From Glebionis coronaria (taxonomy: Eukaryota > Streptophyta > Magnoliopsida > Asterales > Asteraceae): a DNA stretch of 64,000 nucleotides. Made by a program: the position numbers and the translations under genes. Every line of letters starts with the position of its first letter. The first letter of the stretch is position 1. The notes under the pieces are model-generated. The model searched no databases, was not told where the DNA came from, and saw only the letters and a program-made list of their open reading frames with translations. The DNA lies in contig CM046876.1 in NCBI GenBank assembly GCA_025667525.1, forward strand, positions 78,215,235 to 78,279,234. Direction: 5' to 3'. Of this stretch, positions 34,811 to 46,498 are shown piece by piece.

Positions 34811-35494
34811 ATGGTTTCTACAAAAACCTCAAACACCCCAAGGAAGACACTTAAGATTAGGATTAAGGTACCCAAGCCTAACTCCTCACCCTTTCACACA
34901 CCCAAAAATGAGATGGTTCCAATACTTATTTCCTCATCACCTTCACCACCCCTTGCACCATGCAAGACAACATCCACCCATGGTACTAACCATTCCATTG
35001 GTTCTACCTCCTCTTCATTCAACTCAAGAATGAATGAGCTCTCTTCACCCTTCACTCCAAGTGCACCCTTGGATGTGACCACACAACCCCAACCTATCTA
35101 AAGCATTCCCTTTGTGAATGACTTTGATGACACCTTGGTGAATTCACCATTTACCCCTCCTAACTCACCCATTTCATCAACCTTGGAGAACATACCTCCA
35201 CACTCACCCATTTCCCCTTTAGGGAACATGCCTCCACTCTCACCCACATCACCCTTGGAGAACATGCCTCCTCCACCTCCACCCAACTCAAACATTCCAA
35301 TTTTGGGTGTTCCACTTTCCCTCCTTTTGGGTGATCCATACTATGGGTTTCAAGAAACACATGGTCCTAGTTGTCCATGTTGTCTTTACAACCACTACAT
35401 CATCCATAACCTTAGGATGGAAATGTTTGGACTATATAGGAGGTTGCAAGAGTTCTTGCTTACCTTGTTCTCCATGCCTCCTCCTAGGAGATGA
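34811..35494 (+). pseudogene. CopD ORF2: Pro/Ser-rich protein with HGxSCxCC-helix end
   Basis: ATG 34811 (MVSTKTSNTPRKTLKIRIKV), basic N-terminus, then a long Pro/Ser/Thr region with NMPPLSPTSPLE-type repeats; one in-frame TAA at 35099. It ends with THGPSCPCCLYNHYII, followed by a helix (MEMFGLYRRLQEFLLTLF) and PPPRR. ORF3 ends in the same module. 227 codons in all. The TAA is the only lesion. Confidence 0.6.
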
Positions 35495-35943
35495 ATGATG
35501 AGTTTTCTTAATAAGTTTTTTAACAAAACCAAGCCAAAGAAGACTACTCATCTAGATCTAGTATTAAGCTAACTTTGTATTAGTTAGTTGTTCTTGCATT
35601 TTATATGTCTTTGTACTTTCTTCCTTCATGAGTTTTTCATGAAGTTAGTTAATGGATTTAGCTTTATGTGTTCCTATTTTTATGTGCATATTAATCAACT
35701 TTAATTTGAAATTAAAATTGAACCTAAACCTATCACAACCTCTAAAAACTTGACTAAAAATTGGTTCAAAATGATATCTAAATATTTTGCCACCCTTTGT
35801 CAAGACATTCTTTGTGAATGTGTTGCTTTTATGCAACCCTAGCATAATTTATTGCTAATAGAGGTAAAATTCCAAGATTTTCAATTTTTTGAAAAAGTCT
35901 TAGTTTTTCTCAAAACCCTGGAAAAACTTGGTTTCAAGTCCAC
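35495..35943 (+). other. CopD spacer between ORF2 and motif copy 3
   Basis: AT-rich, no coding frame or repeat recognised. Confidence 0.5.
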
Positions 35944-36023
35944 TCCACGCGGATCCTTAAAGTCCCGCGGTTCCTTAAGTGGTAAGGAACCGCCGGTCCC
36001 TATAAGGTACCGCGGACAGTAAA
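35944..36023. repeat. CopD palindromic motif, internal copy 3
   Basis: GCGGATCCTTAAAG, CCCGCGGTTCCTTA / TAAGGAACCGCCGG, then AAGGTACCGCGGACAGTAAA. Most complete copy; shares the GGACAGTAAA-type tail with copy 1. A TTTAAA at 36054 and ORF3 follow. Confidence 0.8.
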
Positions 36024-36168
36024 TGACTTTTGACACGTTTTTGGTCAAAATTCTTTAAACCCTATACCCTGTCAAGATTCCTTGTTTGCTTAATTTGGCT
36101 AAACATTCCTTGACACTTCACATTTTGTATTCAAATTCTTACCTTGATTACATTTTACTTATACCCTA

Positions 36169-36288
36169 ACCTTGGGATTTTATTCTCACACCTTCCCAAC
36201 CTTGAGATTTCATTCTCACACCTTCCCAACCTTGAGATTTCATTCTCACACCTTCCAAACCTTGAGATTTCATTCTCACACCTTCACA
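36169..36288 (+). repeat. 30-bp tandem repeat, four copies
   Basis: Unit of 30 bp beginning CCTTGAGATTTCATTCTCAC and ending CACCTTCCCAA, four copies with few mismatches. Sits directly before the ORF3 ATG and is open in the same frame (SHTFPTLRFH repeats), but upstream initiation is only possible at non-ATG codons. Confidence 0.8.
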
Positions 36289-36599
36289 ATGCCTAACTCC
36301 TCCATTCCTAACCTTGACATTTCTTTGTCACAACCCCACTCACCCAAAGCTTCCTCATCCAAGCTTTCAAAGAAACCGAAAATCTCGGTTCGACCTATTT
36401 GGGTTAAGAAGAATGAACCATCTTCTTCTAAATCACCCAAAAACCCTACCTTCTCTCTAGTCAAGTATTGGAATGAGACTTATACCATTAACCCCATCAC
36501 CGGAGCAAAAGAAAATGTTCCCCCACCACCTCAATCCTTCAACACCCCTCAACTCAATGACCTTTCATGTTGGGAATAAATTAAGGCCAGATCACTTGA

Positions 36600-36706
36600 G
36601 CGCTGACAAGAACAATTCAAGCGTTGACAAGAACAAAGCAAGCGTTGACAGCTCAAGCGTTGACAAGTTAAAGTCAAGCGTTGACACATTGAAGACAAGC
36701 ACTGAT
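36600..36706 (+). repeat. CopE GCGYTGACA cluster in the 5' LTR
   Basis: AGCGCTGACAAG, AGCGTTGACAAG, AGCGTTGACAGC, AGCGTTGACAAG, AGCGTTGACACA and AGCACTGATGG, all the same way round, all spaced by multiples of three, so the array could be read as SADK/SVDK peptides although it lies in U3. TTGAC is also the core of the WRKY-binding W-box (known); relevance here is inference. Confidence 0.85.
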
Positions 36707-36838
36707 GGAAGATATAATCTACACGTTTATTATATTCTAGAATACTTCTAGTAAGGATAGAAACGACAATGTATTTTCTATATTTATCTTTACCTAGAAT
36801 AGTTGATACGTAGATTATTGTACAAGGCTTCTTGTATC

Positions 36839-36845
36839 TATAAAA
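36839..36845 (+). promoter_or_regulatory. CopE LTR TATA box
   Basis: TATAAAAG in the middle of the LTR, about 130 bases downstream of the motif cluster; the expected U3 core promoter. Confidence 0.65.
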
Positions 36846-37096
36846 GAAGGCCTTTAGGTTAATGTTCAATATCAAGTTTTATATAAGTTTTCATTCGTAA
36901 ACATCTTTCATTGTAAGCAAGTTCGACATTCATAATCAAAGTGAAAGTTTGTTTACATCTTGTGTGTTCTTGTTTAAGTGTTAAATTCCGCATAACACTT
37001 AGATTCATAAAGCATATACAAAGGTTTCTCTACGTGTATTACTTGATCTAATCTCGTATACACAAAGCTAATCGATCTAAGTTAGGGATCAACAAG

Positions 37097-37108
37097 TGGT
37101 ATCAGAGC
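37097..37108 (+). other. CopE primer-binding site
   Basis: TGGTATCAGAGC two bases after the LTR, complementary to initiator tRNA-Met. Confidence 0.93.
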
Positions 37109-37206
37109 TTGTTGAGGAACTTTTGATCTTTAAAGAACACCATACACGAACACCAGAACCCTAAAAACACCAAAACCCTAATTTTCTCAGAAACCCTAAC
37201 AACATC

Positions 37207-38250
37207 ATGTCTGAAGCAATAACCTCCTCCTCCTCACCCTTACCAAACATCAAGATTCTCATGCTTGATGCTACCAACTTTGACTTATGGAAGTTCAACT
37301 TTGAACAATATCTAGGGATCTATGACTACACACTCTTGGAGATTATTGAATATGGAAACTCATTCAATAAGGCTCAAAAGATTCTTGATGCCATTAGTCA
37401 AAGAACAGCTGTTGAAGGATGCCTTGAAGAGGATAAGAAAGAAAAAACTGGAGATGGTAGAGCTGTAGCTGCTGAAGATATTGCAAAGAAAAGGGTTGAC
37501 ATGAAAGCCCTAAATATTCTGAAAGTCTCTTTGGGACAAGAAAACCAGCATAAATATAGAGGCTATGAATCTGATAAGGATCTTTGGGAAGCTCTTGAAG
37601 TTGCATATGGTGGCAATGCAGACACTAAGGAAGAAAAGAAAAAGCAACTTCTGCATGATTATGTTGTCTTCAAAGCTCAACCCAATGAAAAACTTAGTAG
37701 TGTGAGAAGCAAATTGCTTGACACCACAAGCAAGTTGTCCTTCATGGGGACACAAGTTGGTGATGTTGATACCAATGCTACCTTTCTTAAAAGTCTTGGT
37801 GAGGCATGGAAGATTGAGGCAAGATCTATTCTTGCCAACAATACTTACAAGAGCTCCTCGTTTGATGACATCTACAACAAACTAAGACTGTTGGAAGATG
37901 AAACTCTTTCAAGCAAATCTACCACCAGCAACATGGCCTTCTTCTCTCATAGTGAAGGTCAATTCAATCAGAAGGACTCTTATATGCATCCAGTTACTGG
38001 ATCATCATATGTCAGCGCTAGAACAAGTCCTGTCAACGTCTCCTTTTCAGACGCTGACACATTCAAGAATGACTCCCCAAGAGTTAAACCTGCTGGGTTG
38101 GATTTGGATAATGTTTGTGCTTACATTGCTTCTTTGCCCAATGGTTCAGTGATTACATATGAGGACCTTGAGCAGATAACTGATGAGCACTTGGAAGAGA
38201 TGGATATCAAGTGGAACATGGCTCTTGCTAGTATAAGAGCAAATAGGTAG
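37207..38250 (+). pseudogene. CopE Gag, capsid region
   Basis: ATG at 37207 (MSEAITSSSSPLPNIKILML), then a UBN2-type Gag core: FDLWKFNFEQYL, KALNILKVSLG, DLWEALEVAYGG, KQLLHDYVVFKAQPNEKLS, and ITYEDLEQITDEHLEEMDIKW near the end. An in-frame TAG at 38248-38250 cuts it just before the zinc knuckle; the frame resumes unchanged after it. The context after TAG is not the known plant-virus readthrough consensus, so it is probably a lesion. Confidence 0.85.
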
Positions 38251-38271
38251 AACAGAAGGTTCAAAAAGAAG

Positions 38272-40029
38272 ATGACCTTCAATGCTAAAGACACAGCTGA
38301 ATTTGATAAATCCAAAGTTGAATGCTACAACTGTCATCGTATGGGGCACTTCATGAGGGAATGCAGATCTCCTAGAAGATCTGATGCTGGTAAACCCTCA
38401 AGTCAGGTTGTTAAAACTCAGGATTCCAAAGCTATGGTTGCAGTTCAAGGAATTGATGGCACAGGATGGGATTGGAGCTATCTGGCTAAGGATGTTGAAG
38501 AGGATAAAGCTTTGGTTGCTGATATTGAAGAAGAAGAGCATGTTGAATATGCTCTCATGGCACACTCCTCTTCTTCATCTAACAATGAGGTATATGATGA
38601 TGCTTTTTGTAGCAAAGGGTGTAGGTTAAACACTGAAAGACTTAACAAAGAGGTGTTAAAACTAAAAGATGATATGAGTACTGAAAGGTGTAAATTGTCT
38701 AATTACCAACTAGCTCTTACTGAAACTGAGAAAATCGTTTCTGAATACAAGAAAATGGAATTTGACTTAAAAGATAAGATTAATATCTTAAAACATGAGC
38801 TAGAGGGTAGTATGGATGTTAGAAACATCATGAAAAAGGTTAATAGTGAATTACAGGCTAAGTTAGATGAGGCCATTAAGAATAAAGATAATGTTGACCT
38901 CAAAATTCAAAGATTTGATAGAGCCACCCAAACCCTAGGAGACTGTGTAGCTAAACAAAGGGATCCTAAGGACATGACTGGGATTGGGATGAATGATTAC
39001 TCTCTGGTTCCACCACCAGCTGGTGACTTCTATGGTGTCCTTAGAAAGGACTTGTCTTGGACTGGTATACCAGAATGCCAAGAAGAGGAATTCATTCCTC
39101 CACCAAGAGTTGTCACTCCAGTGGAAGAGTATCAACAAAAATTGACTGACCTAAATGAGTGGAAGAAAGCTAACCCTACTTTATTTGTTAAGGGAGGTGT
39201 GCTATGTGAAAGTCCCAATGAATCACCACCCATTAAGGTTACTCACCCAATCACTGGTAAAGCTGTTGACCTAGGCTCAAACACTGTTAGAAGACCTACC
39301 ATTAAATATGCAGAGATGTATAGGAATAATAGGTCACCCAAGAGCCAAGTTAGCAATCATGGAACAGGTTTCTTCTCTTCTAGACCTAAGGTTGTGTCTA
39401 AGAAAGCCTGTTACACTTATGGTAGCTTTTCACATTTGGCATACAAGTGTGTCAACGCTCCCAAAGCCAGCGCTGACAGGAACAATTTCAGCGCTGACAG
39501 GAAGAAAGTCAACGTTGTTAGGAAGTCAAACGTTGTCAGACCCAAACCTTGTGTGCAGCAAAGTCCACAAGTGATTAGACCTGTCCCATTCTTTTCTAGA
39601 AAGTCTAACACTCATGGACAAAGACCATTTCAAAATACAAACACCTGGTCAAATAGGCAATGGGTTCCTGTAGTAAACCCTAGGTTCAACGCTGACAAGG
39701 GTAATTTCAGCGTTGACAGGACAAATTCTAACGCTGACAGAAACGTGACCAGACCTAAATATTTGCAGCCACAAGGTAAGGGGTCTAAAGCTTCTTCAAG
39801 CTTAACATGGAGACCCAAGAAAGATCAAAACCCTAATGAAAATGGGATTTCAATGACTTGCAATAGATTTAATTACATTTCAAAGGTCATTACAAAACCT
39901 ATTGGGGTTAACTGGGTATTTCATCCTAAAAAGGATGAGAATGGGGTTGTTGTGAGAACTAAGTCTGTTCTTATTGAACAACCAGATGAATCCAAGTCTT
40001 TTGAGACTTGGGTTCCCAAAGAAGACTAA
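38272..40029 (+). pseudogene. CopE Gag C-terminus, zinc knuckle and linker
   Basis: Same frame as the capsid block. CYNCHRMGHFMREC is a CX2CX4HX4C nucleocapsid knuckle near 38320. Then a coiled coil (LNKEVLKLKDDMSTERCKLS), a KAVDLGSNTVRRPTIKYAEM stretch, a CYTYGSFSHLAYKC remnant of a second knuckle, and a basic tail studded with SADR/SVDR/NADK units encoded by the CopE motif. TAA at 40027-40029 ends it before protease. The Met at 38272 is internal. Confidence 0.82.
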
Positions 40030-41024
40030 TTTGTTTTCTTTATGTGCAGGGCATTCAAAGACAGATCAATGATTATGGATATTAGGATAGTGGATGCTCA
40101 AGGCACATGACAGGGATAGGAAGACTATCTGACGAATTTCACTCCTATTAAAGATGGTGATAAGGTATACTTTGGAGGGGGATATGGAACTATCACAGGC
40201 AAAGGAACCCTTCTCAACAATAATCTGCGTTTTGAGAACGTCTTCCTAGTAAAAGAACTTGATTATAATCTGTTTAGTGTATCACAAGTTTGTGATAACA
40301 AAAATAAGGTTCTTTTTACTGATACTGAGTGTTTGGTGTTAAGCAAGGATTTTAAGATCCCTGATGAGAAATATATTGAGTATAGAACACCTAGGCATAA
40401 GGACATATATAATGTGAATTTAAATGGGATTAAATTGAATACAAATATGTCTTGTTTTTATGTTAAGGCCTCAGTAGATGAGAGTAATTTGTGGCACAGG
40501 AGACTAGGGCACATAAATTTTAAAAATATAAATAGACTTGTGAGGCTTGGTTTAGTTGATGGTTTGCTTGAGAAGGCCTTCCACAATGACCACTCTTGTG
40601 TTGCATGTCTTAAAGGCAAGCAGCACAAGGTATCATTCAAGTCCAAACAGGTGCATACTAGTTCCAGACCTCTTCATATGCTTCACATGGACCTCTTTGG
40701 TCCAACAAATATAGAAAGTTTGAATGGTAAGTCATATTGCTTTGTTGTCACAGATGACTTCTCTAGATTTACTTGGACATTATTTCTAGCTATGAAGAGT
40801 GGAACAGCTGATGTTCTTATTGATTTTATCACTCAGATTGAGAAAAGGTCTGGCAATGAGGTTAAAATGCTTAGGAGTGATAATGGTGGAGAATTTAGGA
40901 ACAAGAAGCTAGATGATTTTGTGCCAGGAAAGGAATTACTAGGCAGTTTAGTATTGCTAGAACCCCACAACAAAATGGGGTTGCTGAGAGGAAAAATAGA
41001 ACCCTAATTGAAGCAGCCAGAACA
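40030..41024 (+). pseudogene. CopE protease and integrase core
   Basis: Protease active site DSGCSRHMTGIG is at 40086-40121, preceded by a TAG and followed by a frameshift near 40140. The pre-integrase zinc site (LWHRRLGHIN...SCVACLKGK) and integrase acids (HMDLFGPT, RSDNGGEF) lie in the frame 40333-41007. A one-base deletion near 40920 throws the reading out just before the third catalytic acid (VAERKNRT, next frame). The start at 40333 is a TTG and not real. Confidence 0.85.
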
Positions 41025-43253
41025 ATGTTGGCTGATGCTCACTTTCCAATAGCCTTTTGGGCTGAGGCTGTTAATACAGCATGCTATGTGCAAAATAGAG
41101 AATTGGTCAACAAAATTCAGAACAAAACACCTTATGAGTTACTTTGGGGAAGAAAACCTAATATTGGTTCTAGACCTTTTGGATGTCATGTAGTAGTATT
41201 GGATACTAGTGATGCTTTAGGGAAATTTAGTGCAAAAGGTGATGCGGGCTATTTCATGGGGTATTCAGTGCAGAGCAAGGGTTATAGGGTTTATCTTAAA
41301 GAGGACAAACGTATAGTTGAGAGAGTACATGTTAGGTTCTTAGAAAATAAACCTAGTGATCCTGAAAGTGGTCCTAATTGGTTGTTTGATTTGGAACCCT
41401 TATCTAGAACTTTAAATTATATGCCTGTCACTAATCCAGACATTGTGAAGGTAACTTTAAATGTTGTGGAGGAACAAGTTGTTAATGTTTCAGGTACACA
41501 GGTTCATGAGAAGGTTGGATCACAAGCAGAAAAGGCATCTCCTACATTTGAATATGTCACAATTCCCATTTTGACAGATGCTTTTGCTGTTGTTGTTGCT
41601 GCTGGACATGATAATGGTGGTTTCCAAGTACCACCAGATACAAACGTGCATGGTTCTTCAGGCGCTGACAAAGGCAAATCTAACGCTGACAAGACCAATT
41701 CAGACGTTGATGGCTCAGACGTTGACAACAACAGTTCAAGCGTTGTTAGCCCAAGCGCTGACAAACAAGGTTCAGACGTTGACAACACCTTTGCACATCT
41801 TTTCTCTTCCACTTTTGAACAAGGTGAACCTTCCAATTCTTATGAAGAAGGTCATCCTTATGTTGATATAAGAGAGTCTGATGAAGAAGACATTGGCAAC
41901 ATGGAGCATGAGGTTGAGGACACCAGACTTTTTGAAGGAGGCGTTCTCACTTACACAATGAAGAATCACCCCACATCTCAGATCATTGGTGATATTATGA
42001 CTCCAGTTCAGACTAGAAGATCTCATCAAGGTCTTGGTGGGTTTATTGCCAATATACACAAGAAGGTTGATACCCCTCTTGTGCAAGCATGTTTGTTTGC
42101 ATGTTTTCTGTCACAAGAAGAACCCAAGAAAATATTTGATGCTCTCAAAGAACCAAGTTGGGTGGAAGCAATGCAGGATGAGCTTCACCAATTTGCAATT
42201 CAGGATGTTTGGGAGCTGGTTGATTGTCCTAGATATGTCAGACCTATTGGGACAAGATGGGTTCTCAGGAACAAAAGAGATGAAAGAGGTATTGTGGTCA
42301 GAAACAAGGCAAGGTTAGTGGCTCAAGGTTATACACAAGAGGAGGGGATAGACTATGAGGAGGTCTTTGCACCAGTTGCAAGGATTGAAGCTATTAGGAT
42401 TTTTCTAGCCTATGCCTCTTGCACGGGCTTCACAGTCTATCAGATGGATGTTAAGAGTGCTTTTCTTTATGGCACCATTGTTGAGGAAGTTTATGTAATG
42501 CAACCTCCTAGTTTTGAGGATCCAGAGCATCCAGATAAAGTGTATAGAGTCAAAAAGGCTATGTATGGCATTCATCAAGCCCCTAGAGCATGGTATGGAA
42601 CTTTGTCTACCTATTTGGTGGATAATGGATTCAAGAAGGGCACCATAGATCAGACACTATTTACAAAGAAGAAAGGCAAGGATGTGTTGCTTGTGCAGGT
42701 CTATGTTGATGATATCATTTTTGGGTCTACTGATCCAAAGATGAGTGAGGATTTCTCCAAGCTTATGACAGACAAATTCAAGATGAGTTCTATGGGGGAG
42801 ATGAACTTCTTTCTAGGGTTACATGTTCAGCAGAAAGAGGATGGTATCTTCATCTCCCAGGACAAATATGTTGCTGAGATCTTGAAGAAGTTTGGCTTTT
42901 CTCCACATGAAAAGAGGGCTACTACTCCTATGGATAGAGAACACCCTTGGGGAAAGATTGGAGATGGGAAAGATGTTGATGTCAGGCATTATAGATCCAT
43001 GATTGGATCCTTGATGTATCTTACTGCTTCCAGACCTGACATTATGTTTGTTGTGTGTGCTTGTGCACGCCATCAAGTGACTCCCAAAGAATGTCACCTT
43101 TATGCTGTGAAGAGGATCTTTAGGTACCTAAGATGCTATCCTAGTCTTGGTTTGTGGTACCCAAAGGATTCACCATTGGAGCTGATTGCATATTCAGATA
43201 GTGACTATGGAGGTGATAAGTTTGATAGGAAATCCACAACTGGTGGATGTTAG
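41025..43253 (+). pseudogene. CopE integrase tail, reverse transcriptase and RNase H start
   Basis: 742 open codons. Integrase tail [12 protein letters not shown] and [15 protein letters not shown]; a linker with seven motif-encoded SADK/NADK/SDVD units (41658-41785); then [67 protein letters not shown], catalytic YVDD at 42702-42713, [10 protein letters not shown], and [17 protein letters not shown] of RNase H. TAG at 43251 replaces the next codon. First Met at 41025 is internal. Confidence 0.9.
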
Positions 43254-43649
43254 TTTCTTGGGAGCAGGTTAATATCTTGGCAATGCAAGAAACAAACAGT
43301 GGTGGCTAATTCTACAACTGAAGCAGAGTATGTGGTTGCAGCTGCATGTTGTGGCCAAGTTTTGTGGATTCAGAACCAGCTGTTGGACTATGGGTATAAT
43401 TTCATGCATACTAAGATATTTGTTGATAATAATAGTACTTTATGTATCATTAAGAATCCTGTACATCATTCTAAAACTAAACACATAGAAATTAGACACC
43501 ATTTTATAAAAGATTGCTTTGAGAAAGGTTTAATACAACCAGATAGGGTTGACACTGAGGAAAATGTGTCAGATTTATTAACTAAACCTTTTGATGCTGG
43601 GAGATTTCAATACTTGGTAACAAGTATTGGAATGGTTAATCTCACATAA
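43254..43649 (+). pseudogene. CopE RNase H, C-terminal part
   Basis: In frame after the TAG: FLGSRLISWQCKKQ, the STTEAEYVVAAACCGQVLWI block with its catalytic Glu, VDNNSTLCI, KHIEIRHHFIKDC and SDLLTKPFD. Ends at TAA 43647-43649. Removes the RNA template during reverse transcription. Confidence 0.88.
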
Positions 43650-44777
43650 TATGTGTTTTGGATTCTTTTTGTAAAAGTATGTACAGGATGATGCATTATT
43701 ATTATTGGTCTTATTGATGATTTAGATTTTCCACTATATTTTTCTAACACTGACAAAGGTTGCTTGAACACTGATAAGTGTTTTTGCAACGTTGTAAGCA
43801 ATATAATTGTCTAACGCTGACAAAGCTTCCCTCAACGTTGTCATGTGTTATCGGGGCGTTGTCAACAACAATGTTAGTTTTGTGGTTTTCAATCTAAATG
43901 TGCAGATGGTGTTAACAGTATACCATTGGATACAGAGTTGCTTATGGATCAATGGAGAAGCATTTGGACAAGTTTTTATTTATGGATGATGGTTAGAATG
44001 TTTCATTCCTATCTTGACATAAATTTTTTATGTTCATGCATGATTTTAGCAAACTTTTTGTATCATAGTTTCAGGGGAGGTTTTAGGAACCTTTAGGATG
44101 TTTGGGTATCCATATGATACTCTTATCACAATTCTAGATTGTGTCCATAGGTGAGTATGAGTTAGTTTTACTAAATCATGAGGCACTGTAGCATGCATAG
44201 TACATCAACTTTGCATGCTACCAAGACATTTTTGGCCTAGAATTGGTTGTGGTCTGTTGGGAGACTTGGGAATGATTTTGATATGGGATTTACCTAGGAG
44301 TAACAAGGATTTTATAAGGTAACTTTGTTGTTAAGAGTTTTGGTTAGCAAGGGACACTAGAGGACTGTTATGTCTATCTTGCTTATGCAAGTGTGCATAA
44401 CTGGACAGTGCTTGCCGCCCTATGATAATTATCAGCTTTTGGTTATCTTCTCTAGGATAAATTACTTGTTAAGGTCATTTTTCACTTTTTAAAATAACTT
44501 TATTTTTGGACGCTGACAATAATTTTCCAAGCGTTGTTGTGACCAAATTGGACGCTGACATGGCTTTAGGCAAACGTTGACAAGATTATAGCCGTTGGGC
44601 GTTGATAGGTTATTTTTGACCGTTGACACTCAATGGGACCTACCCAGTTGTTCCTTTTTGACATATTTTCAAGCCGTAATTTTAGGAGTTGTTACTTTCA
44701 TTTAATGCATGAGATAACTTATAAACTTTTTCAATATTTTCATGATTGATTTTTGAAAATCTTTGCCTATTTTTGGG
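43650..44777 (+). other. CopE spacer between pol and aORF, two motif clusters
   Basis: No gene. Cluster 43740-43866 has AACACTGACAAAGG, AACGTTGTAAGC, AACGCTGACAAAGC, AACGTTGTCATG and GGCGTTGTCAAC. Cluster 44510-44634 has GGACGCTGACAAT, AAGCGTTGTTGTG, GGACGCTGACATG, AAACGTTGACAAG, GGGCGTTGATAGG and GACCGTTGACACT. Being non-coding, these show the motif is not only a protein repeat. Confidence 0.75.
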
Positions 44778-44809
44778 CCAATCACATGCATTCTTTCTCT
44801 CCTATAAAT
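44778..44809 (+). promoter_or_regulatory. Candidate internal promoter of CopE aORF
   Basis: CCAAT at 44778-44782 and TATAAAT at 44803-44809, then about 100 bases of A/T/C-rich leader to the aORF ATG. It lies 170 bases downstream of the second spacer motif cluster. Confidence 0.5.
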
Positions 44810-44905
44810 TTGGCTCCTATTTTAAACAGGGTATCTATAATTCTTGTCTAATAATTTTCTCTTATCAACTTCATCTTCTACACTTAAAATTAACAGCTTG
44901 CATCA

Positions 44906-46441
44906 ATGGCACCAAAGTTTAACTCAACAGAATTGGCATTGGGGTTCAGGTCTCAACACAACATGATTGCTTATCTTGCTGCTGATGATACTCTGTTTCC
45001 TCAATACACACAAATGGTGGCGTATTTGAACGCATCCCCATTAAGGTATGCTCTTTCTCATGCACCACTCATTCCAGTCACACACATTAAGCAGTTTTGG
45101 AACACTGTTAGTTCCTCAACAGTTAATGGAGTGACCACATTAACTTCTATTGTTCATGGGAGATCTTGGGTGGTTACTGAGGCTTTGGTACGCCAAGCCT
45201 TGCATCTTGATGATGCTGATGGTATAGTCACCCTTCCCATAAATGAAATAGAACAAGGGCTTAGGGCTTTGGGATATCCCTTTCCTGATGAAGGTACTCT
45301 AAACAAGTATCATAAGCAGGAATTTCCCCCAGCCTGGAAGTACCTCATACACGTCCTCCTTCAATGTTTGAGTCCCAAATGTACTGCACATAATGAGATC
45401 AATAGATCCATTGCAAGTGCTATTGTGTGCATTGTAACAGGGCAAAAATATAACTATTCTAAAATGATTTTTGAGGGGATGTGTAAAAACAAGGGGACAA
45501 AAATGACTTTAGCTTATCCCCGTTTTCTGCAAATGGTTTTTGATGATCAAGGATACTGCTCAAGGGATCACAATGATTTTTATAAGATCCCTGAGCAAAA
45601 GAAAGCTATTTTTATGAAGATGGATTCACCACCCCATAGAGACTTACCTTTAACCCAAGCCATGCTTGCTGTTATTGCAGCAGCACAACCTCAACCAGAC
45701 CCCCAACCTCAAATTGACCCTCAACCACAACTTGAACCCATTCCTGAACCTTTACCTTCACCTGAACACATGCAACTTGACCAAGAACCCTTTGACGCTG
45801 ACACATCAAATGTTGGCGTTGATGTGCCTATTTCCAACGCTGACACACAACCTTCACAATCCCAAACACCCCTTAACCAACCCACATCCACCCATTCTTC
45901 CACACCATCTTCCACACCCCCTGAATATAGGTTGCTGAAACGCCAAAGGACTACTGGAGTGTTCTCCTCTGGTGGTCCTAGCCATGTAGCAGAGAGAACC
46001 ACCACCACAAGTGTGGCTGGTGACCTGGATGAGGCTGGGACTATTGGTTCTGGCTTAGAAGCTGGCCAAGGCAGTCCCACCATCATTAAGTCCTCATCCT
46101 TGCCCAATGAATCTGACTTGGGAGGTCAAATTTCCATTTTAGAAGAGGGCAGACTGGAACCAATGACTCTTATGGAATTGACGATAGTCTGCATTAGCTT
46201 GCAAAAGCAAAATGCAGACTTAGTACAAATTGTTAGCTCACAAGGCCTTGAACTCAAGCAATTGAGGGAGAGGATTGTTGTTTTGGAAAGTGATCGTGTT
46301 AGAAGGGGTATGGAGGAGTCTTCCAAAGGGGAGGAAGATCAAATAAATCTGAGTGATAAGGGTAGCCAAGATGGTCAATCAATGGATGTTGCTGAGGCCC
46401 TTACAACTTTGAAGAAACAAACAGGTTTTGATACGTCCTAA
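44906..46441 (+). CDS. CopE aORF, FWNT module and disordered middle
   Basis: ATG 44906 (MAPKFNSTELALGFRS), 511 codons to TAA. Residues 1-240: NASPLRYALSHAPLIPVTHIKQFWNT, VVTEALVRQALHLDDADGI, EIEQGLRALGYP, WKYLIHVLLQCLSPK, SIASAIVCIVTGQKYNYSKMIFEGM and YPRFLQMVFDDQ. I know this arrangement from Asteraceae predicted proteins next to copia pol. Then a Pro/Gln-rich stretch with motif-encoded DADT/GVDV/NADT, and a coiled coil (LQKQNADLVQIVSSQGLELKQLRERI). The stop at 46439 and another at 46496 interrupt a frame that resumes at 46499; aORF and gag-pol are transcribed in the same direction. Function unknown; not homologous to any enzyme I recognise. Confidence 0.75.
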   Translation: MAPKFNSTELALGFRSQHNMIAYLAADDTLFPQYTQMVAYLNASPLRYALSHAPLIPVTHIKQFWNTVSSSTVNGVTTLTSIVHGRSWVVTEALVRQALHLDDADGIVTLPINEIEQGLRALGYPFPDEGTLNKYHKQEFPPAWKYLIHVLLQCLSPKCTAHNEINRSIASAIVCIVTGQKYNYSKMIFEGMCKNKGTKMTLAYPRFLQMVFDDQGYCSRDHNDFYKIPEQKKAIFMKMDSPPHRDLPLTQAMLAVIAAAQPQPDPQPQIDPQPQLEPIPEPLPSPEHMQLDQEPFDADTSNVGVDVPISNADTQPSQSQTPLNQPTSTHSSTPSSTPPEYRLLKRQRTTGVFSSGGPSHVAERTTTTSVAGDLDEAGTIGSGLEAGQGSPTIIKSSSLPNESDLGGQISILEEGRLEPMTLMELTIVCISLQKQNADLVQIVSSQGLELKQLRERIVVLESDRVRRGMEESSKGEEDQINLSDKGSQDGQSMDVAEALTTLKKQTGFDTS

Positions 46442-46498
46442 GTCTCTCCCACCAATTTAAATTTATCATTTACAGCTATGTTGAGAGAGGTTACATAA

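Larger units (their letters stand above)
36568..37094 (+). repeat. CopE 5' LTR
   Basis: TGTTGGGAATAAATT to GGGATCAACA. Five GCGYTGACA motifs at 36600-36687 spaced 21, 21, 15 and 21 bases plus one variant near 36699, then TATAAAA at 36839-36845. Confidence 0.97.

Noticed and set aside
37097..37108. tRNA gene fragments at TGGTATCAGAGC sites
   Set aside because: These are 12-base primer-binding sites next to LTRs, without tRNA arms.
38248..38250. Programmed readthrough of the gag TAG in CopE
   Set aside because: The following bases (AACAGA) do not match the known readthrough context, and other plain stops exist in the same copy.
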